From Edaphobacter sp. 12200R-103 (lineage in GTDB: Bacteria; Acidobacteriota; Terriglobia; Terriglobales; Acidobacteriaceae), in contig NZ_CP048114.1 of the NCBI RefSeq assembly GCF_010093025.1, positions 2,914,001-2,978,000 of the forward strand: a stretch of 64,000 nt of DNA, given 5' to 3'. The notes under the pieces are model-generated. The model was not told the DNA's origin, made no database searches, and saw only the letters and a list, made by a program, of their open reading frames with translations. Positions 52,174 through 59,832 of this stretch are shown here, in pieces (position 1 is the first letter of the stretch; the number at the start of each line of letters is the position of its first letter). A program made the position numbers and the translations under genes.

Positions 52174-53193
52174 TCACAGCACAGCAGCAAAGTGAGCGCG
52201 TTGCCGGTGCTGCCGGGCTGAGATCTCCTTCCAGAGATCCCATCCGAACTTCACCACTGCAAAGGCAAGCGCGATCTTGAAGCCAAACGCGATTCCCGCG
52301 TTCACCCCCTCGAGCGAAGACAAGTTCGTCAGGGACGTTCCCGGAACCGCAACAAACAGACTCCGCACCTGGACCATGACCACCAGGATCATGACGCCCA
52401 GCGCGCTGACAGCCAGCCGGATCCACCCGCGCGCATGGCGCAACGATGGCAGCAGAGTCAATGCCTTCAAAGGAACCATCGCGATCATCAGACCGACGAT
52501 CTGCCAGTAGAAGACGTGCCACTCGGGCGTAAGCGCGAACGGCATTCCATGCAGAAGCTTCACTCCGGGCCCCAGCAATAGATAGGGATGATCTGGTATC
52601 GCCAGCAACCAAACCACCAGCAGCACGCTCACAATCAGGTCGGCCACGCTGTTGGCGCACGAATACCTCTTGCCTTCTGCCGCTTCCAACGAGGGAAGAT
52701 TTCGCACGCTCCACTTCGGCAGCGTCATCTTGGGGAACAGGCTTCCCTGCCCATACTCGAACGCAGCAAACCCCAGCGTCATAACGCCCCAGAAGGTCAG
52801 CGCCACTCCGGGAAAGTGCCCCAGCGCAGCGCCGAGCCGATGCCCCATATCGCCTGCATTCTGCGAGGCGAGGAGCATACCAACCACCTGCACGACTGCG
52901 TAAGCCAGCACCACCAGCGGGAAGCTGCGCTTCAGCGTGTACCAGTACACGGGAAACAGCGTAGGCCCGATCAGGAAATGCTGCGAGCCATAGCGAGATG
53001 CCACCATCACCGGCATCCCATGCGCTTCGAGGATTGCGGCTACCTCGGTCTCGGTCAGGTCACGCCCTATCTCCTCTTCCTGTGATTCGATCTCCGATTC
53101 GAGATTCGACCTCAGCTCGGCCAGCATATCCTTCCGGCCTCTCCGCGGAAGGTGCTCCTCAACCGCTTGCAGATAACGCTCCAGCAGTTCCAT
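52174..53193 (-). CDS. HAAS-domain membrane protein, PadR partner
   Basis: 339 residues. The first 65 (MELLERYLQAVEEHLPRRGRK, then DMLAELRSNLESEIESQEEE and EAHGMPVMVASRYG) form an HAAS-type helical domain typical of proteins encoded next to PadR regulators. About seven hydrophobic helices follow. It starts 3 bp after the PadR stop, with AAGGAGAGATAAG as ribosome binding site. It would be released from repression with PadR in response to an unknown cue. Function unknown; possibly a permease-like membrane sensor. Confidence 0.75.
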   Translation of the reverse strand: MELLERYLQAVEEHLPRRGRKDMLAELRSNLESEIESQEEEIGRDLTETEVAAILEAHGMPVMVASRYGSQHFLIGPTLFPVYWYTLKRSFPLVVLAYAVVQVVGMLLASQNAGDMGHRLGAALGHFPGVALTFWGVMTLGFAAFEYGQGSLFPKMTLPKWSVRNLPSLEAAEGKRYSCANSVADLIVSVLLVVWLLAIPDHPYLLLGPGVKLLHGMPFALTPEWHVFYWQIVGLMIAMVPLKALTLLPSLRHARGWIRLAVSALGVMILVVMVQVRSLFVAVPGTSLTNLSSLEGVNAGIAFGFKIALAFAVVKFGWDLWKEISARQHRQRAHFAAVL

Positions 53194-53196
53194 GTC

Positions 53197-53586
53197 TTAT
53201 CTCTCCTTCTGGACGATGCGGGTTATTGAGTCATTGATCCGGTTCCACTCTGCCAGCAGCAGCCGGAAGATCCGCGCTCCCTCTGGCGACAGCCGATAGA
53301 AGCGCTTCTTGCGCCGATCCTCCTCGCGCCACTCGCTTGTCAGCAGTCCCTGTGTCTCCAGTCTGCGAAGCAGCGGGTAGAGGGTGCTCTCTTCAATCTC
53401 CAGCCCGGCTTCAGCCAGCGATTTACGCAGCGTATATCCGTAATGCTCCTGCTCGAGCTGGGCGAGCACTGCCAGCACCAGGCACCCCCGTCTCAGTTCC
53501 AGCCGCAGCGACTCAAAGAGCTCGCCGCCTGCGGATTCTTCGCCCGATATCGCGGATGAGGAAACGGTTTGAGTAGGGTAGCTCAT
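53197..53586 (-). CDS. PadR-family transcriptional regulator
   Basis: 129 residues with winged helix ELRRGCLVLAVLAQLEQEHYGYTLRKSLAEAG, ESTLYPLLRRLETQGLLTSEW and KKRFYRLSPEGARIFR. An N-terminal tail of about 28 residues precedes it. First gene of a two-gene operon with the HAAS membrane protein. Two tandem 11-bp palindromes (53584-53608) overlap the start codon, so the regulator probably blocks its own transcription or translation start. Confidence 0.88.
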   Translation of the reverse strand: MSYPTQTVSSSAISGEESAGGELFESLRLELRRGCLVLAVLAQLEQEHYGYTLRKSLAEAGLEIEESTLYPLLRRLETQGLLTSEWREEDRRKKRFYRLSPEGARIFRLLLAEWNRINDSITRIVQKER

Positions 53587-53608
53587 ACTGTATGGAACAT
53601 ACTGTATG
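53584..53608 (-). promoter_or_regulatory. Tandem palindromic operator at the PadR start codon
   Basis: The 11-bp palindrome CATACTGTATG occurs twice, at 53584-53594 and 53598-53608, separated by GAA (14-bp period). The ATG of the regulator gene is part of the first copy. Very likely the PadR binding site. Confidence 0.75.
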
Positions 53609-53780
53609 ACAAACAGTGTGCGCCGTCAAGTATTCATGAACAAGAAATCCCACCCGGGGGTGATCTTCATTCCTTTGAACACCTTGGACAAAGTCACCAT
53701 CCGGATGATCTGCTATTGAGATTCGAAAAGTCGATTACGACAGGTCCGTGCGCGGGACCCCGCCACACTCCGGAGAGTCA

Positions 53781-55397
53781 ATGCAACGAAGAAACTTCCT
53801 CAAGATCGCAGGCATGACCACCATGTCGGCACTCGCCTCACGTCCCTCTCTCGCACAGGCCACGTCTTCAGAAAAGCCGAACATCATCGTCTTCATCTCC
53901 GACCAGCACCGCTACGGACTTAGCAAAGCGCACGGCTACGCTGCTGATACCAGCCCGACGCTGGATGCGCTGGAGCAGACCGGCGTCTCGTTCGAGAAGA
54001 ACTACTGCACGGCCCCGCTCTGCGTCCCCAGCCGCATCTCCATGCTGACCGGGCGATGGCCGGTGGCGCACCACGTCCGCATGAACCTCCAGGCCAAAGA
54101 CGCCTTCTTCAGCAAGGACATGTACCAGGTTGCGAAGGAGCACGGCTATCGCACCGGGCTCGCCGGCAAGAACCACACCTACCTGAAGGAAGGCGATCTG
54201 GACTACTGGCGCCCGTACAGCCACGACTCCGGCCCCATCGACGCAAGTTCGCACCCGCAGTCAGCCGAGTTCGAAAAGTGGCTCAAAGGTCTGCACTACA
54301 ACGTCGCCGAAGAGCCCTCGCCGTATCCGCTGGAGACACAGCTCACCTATCGCATCACCAGCGACGCCATCCGCTTTATCGAAGAGAACGGCGACCAGCC
54401 CTTCCTCCTGCAGGTCAGCGTTCCCGAGCCGCACGACCCCGAGCAGGTTCCCGCTCCCTACTGGAACATGTTTCCGCCCGAGAGCGTCCCCGCCCGCTGC
54501 GCCGGGCCAGAGGCACTCGCCGCGATGGGTCCGCGCGGCCAGTGGGAGTACAAACTCCAGCAGGACAACTTCCCTGACACGGAAAAGCAGTGGCGGCGCT
54601 ACGTATCCAACTATCTCGGCGCACTGCGTATGATCGACGACCAGCTCAAGCGCCTCACGGACTTCCTCGACCAGAAGCAGCTCACGCGCAAGACGCTCGT
54701 CGTCTTCACCGCCGATCACGGCGACTACCTGATGGACTACGGGCTTGGCCGCAAGGGAGTCGGCCTCTACGAAGATCTAACCCACACCCCCCAGGTCTGG
54801 TGGGGATACAAGGTGAAGCACACCTCGGTCGGCAGCTCCGTCTTCACCTCGATGGCTGACCTTATGCCGACCTTCTGCGAGGCCATGGGTGCCGAGATCC
54901 CCGCCGGCGTGCAGGGCCGAAGCCTGTTGCCTCTGCTGCAGGGAGAAGAGTATCCCGCCCAGGAGTTCCGCAGCATCACCTCGAGCGCTGGCGTGGGCGG
55001 TCTCTACTACGAAGATGAAGATCACATCCCCACCACCATCGCCTCCGACAAAAACCACGCCGGCGGGTGGGACGAGCTCAACAAGGTGACGCAAAGCGGT
55101 AATCAGAAGATGGTCCGCATGGGCGACTGGAAGCTGGTCTACGATTCGCTGGGCTACGGCGCCCTCTACAACCTGAAGGATGACTCTTGCGAGCTGCACA
55201 ATCTCTTCGGAGATGCGAAGCATAAGGACATCCAGGCATCGCTCATGGCCGAGCTCGCCATGTGGGACATTCGCCTTGAAGACACGCTGCCCACCGGCCC
55301 GCAGAACGGCAAGTACCAGACCAAGTGGCCGCGACGTCATAACTGGTACACACCCTACCGTCACGGCAGCATGATACCCAGCGCCTTCATCCCATAG
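53781..55397 (+). CDS. Tat-exported sulfatase (arylsulfatase family)
   Basis: 538 residues from ATG 53781, preceded by CGGAGAG. Tat signal QRRNFLKIAGMTTMSALA. The catalytic motif CVPSR (Cys81, to be turned into formylglycine) lies in APLCVPSRISMLTGRWP. Metal ligands are in NIIVFISDQHRYG (Asp-Gln variant of the usual DD) and FTADHGDYLMDYGL. The C-terminal part has MGDWKLVYDSLGYGALYNLKDDSCELHNL. It removes sulfate from a sugar or aryl ester in the periplasm. An anaerobic or aerobic maturase for formylglycine must be encoded elsewhere. Followed by a clear terminator. Confidence 0.9.
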   Translation: MQRRNFLKIAGMTTMSALASRPSLAQATSSEKPNIIVFISDQHRYGLSKAHGYAADTSPTLDALEQTGVSFEKNYCTAPLCVPSRISMLTGRWPVAHHVRMNLQAKDAFFSKDMYQVAKEHGYRTGLAGKNHTYLKEGDLDYWRPYSHDSGPIDASSHPQSAEFEKWLKGLHYNVAEEPSPYPLETQLTYRITSDAIRFIEENGDQPFLLQVSVPEPHDPEQVPAPYWNMFPPESVPARCAGPEALAAMGPRGQWEYKLQQDNFPDTEKQWRRYVSNYLGALRMIDDQLKRLTDFLDQKQLTRKTLVVFTADHGDYLMDYGLGRKGVGLYEDLTHTPQVWWGYKVKHTSVGSSVFTSMADLMPTFCEAMGAEIPAGVQGRSLLPLLQGEEYPAQEFRSITSSAGVGGLYYEDEDHIPTTIASDKNHAGGWDELNKVTQSGNQKMVRMGDWKLVYDSLGYGALYNLKDDSCELHNLFGDAKHKDIQASLMAELAMWDIRLEDTLPTGPQNGKYQTKWPRRHNWYTPYRHGSMIPSAFIP

Positions 55398-55470
55398 CGC
55401 CCGACTCAACATGCAGCACAACCGGGCCGATCTATCTACACAGTACAAAAAACAAGGTCGCTTCCAATTT

Positions 55471-55505
55471 CACCGAGGTTCCATTCAGGCGGCCTCGGTG
55501 TTTTT
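55471..55505 (+). terminator. Rho-independent terminator after the sulfatase
   Basis: CACCGAGG / CCTCGGTG stem with a 14-nt loop and a following run of five T. Confidence 0.85.
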
Positions 55506-55653
55506 CTCGTCGTGAAGGCTGAGCCGCCAAGAAGCGAATCCCTCCTCAGGGCTATCCTGAGCGGAGTGCGTCAGCGCGTAGCAACTCGTCGCGATGATGT
55601 ATCTCTGAGACAAACGCGATGGGAATTGGAGCCATCTATGTGGATCACACTAC

Positions 55654-56082
55654 CTAGCCTGTCTGCTTATTGCTCGCCCGCTGCGGTCTAGCCTTCTTCT
55701 TGCTCTCTATATTTAATGCAACGGCAGATCGAATAAGGTCCTTCAACGCAGCCTCGTCGATCCTCTCGCCCTGGCGAATGTCGATCGCGCGCCTCACATT
55801 GCCCTCGAGGCTGGAATTGAACAGCCCGGCAGGATCGCGCAGCGATGCTCCCTTTGCAAATGTCAGCTTTACAACGTTCTTGTACGTCTCTCCCGTGCAA
55901 ACAATACCTTCGCGGGAAAAGATCGGCGTTCCCATCCACTTCCACTCTTCCACGATCTCAGGATCCGCCTCGTGAATCATCTCGCGGACGTTCGCCAGTG
56001 TCTCTCCGCGCCAGTCGCCAAGCTCCCTGATCTTCTGGTCGATCAGAAAAGAGGTGGTTTCGACCGTAGCAGGCTTTTTCAT
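55654..56082 (-). CDS. DUF1801-family protein (YdhG-like)
   Basis: 142 residues from ATG 56082; a longer in-frame extension would cover the upstream gene. Matches DUF1801: LIDQKIRELGDWRGETLANVREMIHEADPEIVEEWKWMGTPIFSREGIVCTGETYKNVVKLTFAKGASL and LIRSAVALNIESK. The fold is a small frataxin-like alpha/beta unit, function unknown. It overlaps the DoxX-like gene by 4 bp and ends the four-gene ArsR operon. Confidence 0.82.
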   Translation of the reverse strand: MKKPATVETTSFLIDQKIRELGDWRGETLANVREMIHEADPEIVEEWKWMGTPIFSREGIVCTGETYKNVVKLTFAKGASLRDPAGLFNSSLEGNVRRAIDIRQGERIDEAALKDLIRSAVALNIESKKKARPQRASNKQTG

Positions 56083-56519
56083 AGAAGCTCCGCCAATGGC
56101 GCATTCTTTCCGATGCGCGCGGCATAACTGGCATCTGCAATCTGCAAACGGCGCCAGAAGAAGTACGAAATGCACCAGAGAACCCCGGTTCCAGCCGCCC
56201 ATCCCCACGCTGCTATGCCATCCCCTGCTGCCAGATGCGCAATCAACGCCGAGACAAGTGTGATCCCGAAACCCGCATAGGCCCACTCCTTCAGCCGTGC
56301 AGGAACAAACGGAATCAGCAGCGCAGCCAGTCCTGCAAACTTCGCCCAGGACAGCTCGACACGAAAGTAGGCTGGAAAGCCGAGGTGCGCAAATGCTTCA
56401 GCCACCTGCGGAAGCCGCAACTGCGCATATGCCGTAAAGCCCATCTGCAGCGCGAACAGCGCCGTCGAGATCCAGAATCCCAGAACGACGCTCCTCGAAA
56501 GTTTCTCGGGTTGGCTCAC
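56079..56519 (-). CDS. DoxX-like small membrane protein
   Basis: 146 residues with four helices: VVLGFWISTALFALQMGF, AKFAGLAALLIPFV, EWAYAGFGITLVSALIAHLAAG and WGWAAGTGVLWCISYFFW. AEAFAHLGFPAYFRVELSWAKFAGL is the DoxX-family central motif. It lies in the middle of the ArsR operon with ATGA overlaps on both sides. Function not established; DoxX proteins are often associated with redox or thiol stress. Confidence 0.82.
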   Translation of the reverse strand: MSQPEKLSRSVVLGFWISTALFALQMGFTAYAQLRLPQVAEAFAHLGFPAYFRVELSWAKFAGLAALLIPFVPARLKEWAYAGFGITLVSALIAHLAAGDGIAAWGWAAGTGVLWCISYFFWRRLQIADASYAARIGKNAPLAELL

Positions 56520-56947
56520 GCGGCACCTCCATCCAGCAGACGCTCCAACCCATCGAAGAAGCGCTGCCAGCCATACTTTGCGCCACCGTAGGCCTGCTGC
56601 TGATCCGCACGGAAGCCGGAGTGCTCCATGCGAAGATGCGTGCCGCCCTCTGCCGGAGTCAGCGTAAACAGCACCACACTCTCAAGCCCCAAGGCGTTCC
56701 AGCTATACGAGAGCCGCTTCAACGGATCGACCACCATCACCTCGCAATCGATCAAGCCATCCCACTGCGCCATCGGCTCTGATCGGAACTGAAACTTCTT
56801 TCCGGCAACCGGCTCAAAGTCATTCTTCAGCAGCCACTGCGCCATCAGCGGGCTCTCTGTCAGCGCACGCCACAGCTTCTCCGGAGGATGAGAGAAGACC
56901 CTCTCGATCATCAGCGTACGCGTCGTTGTCTCAGTGGAATTGCTCAT
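56516..56947 (-). CDS. SRPBCC/AHSA1-like START-fold protein
   Basis: 143 residues: TLMIERVFSHPPEKLWRALTESPLMAQWLLKNDFEPVAGKKFQF, ending GWQRFFDGLERLLDG, the standard AHSA1 pattern with a ligand cavity. Commonly encoded with ArsR regulators and DoxX-like proteins, as here. It overlaps both neighbours by 4 bp (ATGA). Role unknown; binds a hydrophobic ligand by family. Confidence 0.88.
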   Translation of the reverse strand: MSNSTETTTRTLMIERVFSHPPEKLWRALTESPLMAQWLLKNDFEPVAGKKFQFRSEPMAQWDGLIDCEVMVVDPLKRLSYSWNALGLESVVLFTLTPAEGGTHLRMEHSGFRADQQQAYGGAKYGWQRFFDGLERLLDGGAA

Positions 56948-57270
56948 GGTTCCATCCTTTCCAGAAGTGCCTCAAGTCGATCAAACCTCTCATGCCAGAA
57001 CGCGCCATACAGCTTAAGCCAATCCGCCACGTGCGCAAGCGCCGCCGGTTGCGCACGATAATGCGTCTCCCGCCCGTCGCGCCGATGCTGCACCAGCTTC
57101 GCTCGCTTCAGCACCGTAAGGTGCTTGGAGACCGCTGGCTGAGAGACGTCCGCATACCGGGTCAGTGCGTGCACAGTCTGCTCACCCTGCCGGATTAGCT
57201 CCTCGAAGATGGCCCTTCGTGTGGGATCGGCAAGGGCGCGAAAGACGTCATTGGCAGCAGTTGGCTTCAC
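56944..57270 (-). CDS. ArsR-family transcriptional regulator
   Basis: 108 residues: FRALADPTRRAIFEELIRQGEQTVHALTRYADVSQPAVSKHLTVLKRAKLVQHRRDGRETHYR is the ArsR winged helix. No metal-binding cysteine pair (ELCVC) is present, so it belongs to the non-metal branch linked with SRPBCC genes. First of four genes joined by 4-bp overlaps. The palindrome at 57278-57297 directly upstream is the probable operator. Confidence 0.9.
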   Translation of the reverse strand: MKPTAANDVFRALADPTRRAIFEELIRQGEQTVHALTRYADVSQPAVSKHLTVLKRAKLVQHRRDGRETHYRAQPAALAHVADWLKLYGAFWHERFDRLEALLERMEP

Positions 57271-57277
57271 ACCAAAA

Positions 57278-57297
57278 CCATAACCATACGGTTATGG
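57278..57297 (-). promoter_or_regulatory. ArsR operator palindrome
   Basis: CCATAACC-ATAC-GGTTATGG is a perfect 8-bp inverted repeat with a 4-bp spacer, 7 bp before the ArsR start. The position fits autorepression. Confidence 0.8.
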
Positions 57298-57448
57298 ATT
57301 GTCAAGCCCGTCCTATTGCAATCACCCGACAAGATAAACTTTGCAACGCTGGCCGACATGCTTCCCCGAGGAGTAGAGTTTCACGGCGCCAGGAATGGTA
57401 AGCGAATTGCACCCTGTACCGGCGTAGAGCAATGCGAAGGAGGTTCCC

Positions 57449-57685
57449 ATGCTCGTTTTGAAATATTTCGTCGGTGTCCTGATCTTCTGCGGTGTGTTTT
57501 TACTCGGAAAATCCATGATCGAGCACAGCAAGGAGTGGGCCTCCACCCTCGCGCTCAGAGGCCGCCACAGTGAGCCCTCTCTGACGCAGCGTAAGATCTT
57601 CGTTTACTCCGGAAGAATCTTCCAGTTAGTCGCGGTGATCTTCGGGTTCATCGACGCTGTCTCGGTCCTTGTGCTGGTCTTCTAA
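57449..57685 (+). CDS. Small two-helix membrane protein
   Basis: 78 residues with two hydrophobic segments (YFVGVLIFCGVFLLG, about 6-20; FQLVAVIFGFIDAVSVLVLVF, about 58-78) joined by a polar loop containing SEPSLTQRKIF. A very good ribosome binding site AAGGAGG lies before ATG 57449, so it is likely translated. No family recognised. It stands alone between the ArsR operon and the J-domain gene. Confidence 0.7.
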   Translation: MLVLKYFVGVLIFCGVFLLGKSMIEHSKEWASTLALRGRHSEPSLTQRKIFVYSGRIFQLVAVIFGFIDAVSVLVLVF

Positions 57686-57752
57686 GTTTGCTTCCAAGTA
57701 CAGAGATCCAGACCCGGCCAACCGCCGCACATGAGCATCAACGATAGTCGCC

Positions 57753-57788
57753 TTCGGGAGGAATACCGCACAAGCGTATCCTCCCGAA
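57753..57788. terminator. Strong hairpin after the small membrane protein gene
   Basis: TTCGGGAGG pairs with CCTCCCGAA and is continued by TAC/GTA. There is no T-run; it may be a terminator or a structured leader. The rest of the 57686-57889 gap has no gene. Confidence 0.4.
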
Positions 57789-57889
57789 TTGCATTGTAAG
57801 TCCAGCGGATCATTCTCTCCAGCGCAGCTTCTGCAAACCCGCATTCCACCCGGCTCTTCGCTAAACTGGAAGAGTCCCACGGAAGCCGC

Positions 57890-58669
57890 ATGCCAGCCGA
57901 ACTCATCCTCCAGCAGACCCCCGACCAGGCCGCACTGATCGAAAGGCGCGAGCAACTCGCCACCGTGCGCAGCCGCCTCGCGGAGAGTGAGGCCGAACTC
58001 GCGCAGCTCCGCGGCCGGCTCAGGACCTTCGAGACCCGTTACCTGCGTCACGTCGGTGTGCTCTACGCAGAGCTCGACGACCTGGAGGCGCGCATCGCCG
58101 AGCGCGAGGTCGATCTCTACGACTCCGACTCGGCCCGTCAGCGCGCAGCCGAGGCTCGCCGCCAGGCACAGGAGACTCACGACGCCGCCTTTGCCGCCGC
58201 GCATGAGGCCGAAGAGGCCGATCCTCCGCCCAGCCTCAAGACACTCTTTCGCGAGGTCGCCCGGCGCATCCATCCCGACTTCGCTCGCGACGAAGCCGAG
58301 CAGAAGCACTTCACCCTGCTGATGGCGCGCGCCAACCAGGCCTATCGTCGCGGCGACGCCGACCTCCTCGAGCGCATGCTCGACGACCATCGCGAAATCC
58401 ACGCCTCCATCGCGGGCGAAGGCCCTGCAGCCGAGTTGCTGCGCATCACACGCCAGATCCGCCACGCCGAGCGCGACATCGCCAACCTCGAAGCCGAGCG
58501 CCAAACCCTGCTCTCCAGCGAGATCGCGCAGCTGCACCTCGAGGCCGAAGCCGCCACGCGCGAGCACCGCGACATGCTCGCCGAGCTCGCCACCAGCCTG
58601 CGCGAGCAGATCGCCGATGCCCGCTACCGGCTGGAGTTCGTCAACCGGCAGGTCAACGCGCAGCGATGA
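57890..58669 (+). CDS. Coiled-coil protein with J-domain-like segment
   Basis: 259 residues. Long coiled coils at about 15-110 (IERREQLATVRSRLAESEAE) and 180-259. Between them a J-domain-like part: PSLKTLFREVARRIHPDFARDEAEQKHFTLLMARANQAYRRGD with the HPD tripeptide at 128-130. J-domains stimulate DnaK ATPase; the usual Gly/Phe and zinc-finger regions of DnaJ are absent. The next gene, 10 bp downstream, encodes a Sel1-repeat protein. Start ATG 57890 has no clear ribosome binding site. Partner and role unknown. Confidence 0.75.
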   Translation: MPAELILQQTPDQAALIERREQLATVRSRLAESEAELAQLRGRLRTFETRYLRHVGVLYAELDDLEARIAEREVDLYDSDSARQRAAEARRQAQETHDAAFAAAHEAEEADPPPSLKTLFREVARRIHPDFARDEAEQKHFTLLMARANQAYRRGDADLLERMLDDHREIHASIAGEGPAAELLRITRQIRHAERDIANLEAERQTLLSSEIAQLHLEAEAATREHRDMLAELATSLREQIADARYRLEFVNRQVNAQR

Positions 58670-58679
58670 CACAGCGACC

Positions 58680-59486
58680 ATGAGCGATCAGCCCACCAGA
58701 AACGAAGGCGCAAAAGGCGGCCTGCAGCACACCCCCACCGGCTCCGGCCTGTCGCTGCACTCTGCGCGCTCCGGCATCATCGCGCGCGGACGTCGCGACG
58801 CAGCAAACGCCGCCACCAATCCGCATTACATCCAGGCACTCGCCGCCTACAACGCCGGCAACTTCAGCGACGCCGCTGCGGGTTTCCAGCTCGCCGCCCA
58901 GCAGGGACACGCCGAATCGCAATACCTTCTGAGCACGATGTACGACGAAGGCAACGGCGTCCCTCAAGACCCCGGCCAGGCCGCACACTGGGAGCGTAAG
59001 GCCGCCGAGCAGGGCCACGCCTACGCACAGGCGAACCTCAGCTTCCGCTACTATACTGCCGGCAACTTCGAAGAGGCCTTCGCCTGGTGCCAGCGCGCCG
59101 CCTACAGCAACCTCGCCTGGGCGCAGTACAACCTCGGCCTGATGTATCGCAAAGGCGAAGGCGTCGCGCCCAGCAACACTGAGGCCGCCTACTGGTATCG
59201 CCTGGCCGCTACCCAGAACTACCCCGAAGCCCAGCAGAAGCTGGCAGACCTCTACTACCTCGGCGCCGGAGTTCCCATCAACTACGCACAGGCGGCACAG
59301 TGGTATCGCCGCGCCGCTGAACAGGGCAACGCAGAAGCCCAGTTCCAACTCAGCCATCTCTACGCCACCGGCCAGGGCGTCGAGCACGACTACACGCAGT
59401 CACGCTACTGGATCCGCCAGGCCGCTCAGCAGGGTCACGAACAGGCAATACGCGAACTCAAGCGCCGCGAATACCGCGACCCGTAG
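58680..59486 (+). CDS. Sel1-repeat protein
   Basis: 268 residues from ATG 58680; an in-frame upstream start overlaps the preceding gene and is less likely. After a low-complexity head of about 45 residues come about six Sel1-like repeats (AAAGFQLAAQQGHAESQYLL, LSTMYDEGNGVPQDPGQAAH, then AAYWYRLAATQNYPEAQQKL and others). Sel1 repeats are superhelical protein-binding scaffolds. No signal peptide or membrane helix, so the protein appears cytosolic. Tight spacing to the J-domain gene suggests a chaperone/adaptor pair. Confidence 0.88.
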   Translation: MSDQPTRNEGAKGGLQHTPTGSGLSLHSARSGIIARGRRDAANAATNPHYIQALAAYNAGNFSDAAAGFQLAAQQGHAESQYLLSTMYDEGNGVPQDPGQAAHWERKAAEQGHAYAQANLSFRYYTAGNFEEAFAWCQRAAYSNLAWAQYNLGLMYRKGEGVAPSNTEAAYWYRLAATQNYPEAQQKLADLYYLGAGVPINYAQAAQWYRRAAEQGNAEAQFQLSHLYATGQGVEHDYTQSRYWIRQAAQQGHEQAIRELKRREYRDP

Positions 59487-59537
59487 CCCTCGGAGCAGGG
59501 ACAGTCGCTCGTCGGTTTAATCCCTGCGGAGGTCCAT

Positions 59538-59699
59538 TTGCGGAATCTCGATTTCAGTTCTCTGCATGCGCTCATCACCACACTTCTGAGCCTTGCGGTC
59601 ATTACGTCGATCGGCGTCGTTATCCGCCTGCTCACGATGGTCACGATTCCTGTCCCGCGCAGCTTCGCGAACAGATTGCGGTGCGCCCTATATGGCTAA
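59538..59699 (+). CDS. Small membrane protein, possibly truncated
   Basis: A 53-residue frame from TTG 59538 with a strong GGAGG (59528-59532) 5 nt upstream. It reads (L)RNLDFSSLHALITTLLSLAV and then ITSIGVVIRLLTMVT, a single membrane helix followed by a basic tail, and ends at TAA 59697-59699. A similar N-terminus occurs in longer small membrane proteins that continue with a charged helix (QQRRER-like); around 59660 another frame (REQIAVR) resembles that, hinting at a frameshift. It lies in the 59487-59832 gap, otherwise without genes. Confidence 0.45.
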   Translation: MRNLDFSSLHALITTLLSLAVITSIGVVIRLLTMVTIPVPRSFANRLRCALYG

Positions 59700-59832
59700 T
59701 TGCCTATGACGGATTGTTCTCAGTGTTCTAGTATGTTCTCCTCCGTTCGGTAATATCAGCGGTGCAGTCCCAAATCAATAACCTGTGTTGCCAGAGGCAG
59801 GAGTGTTCGCTGCTTAAAGAAAGGTGATTCCA

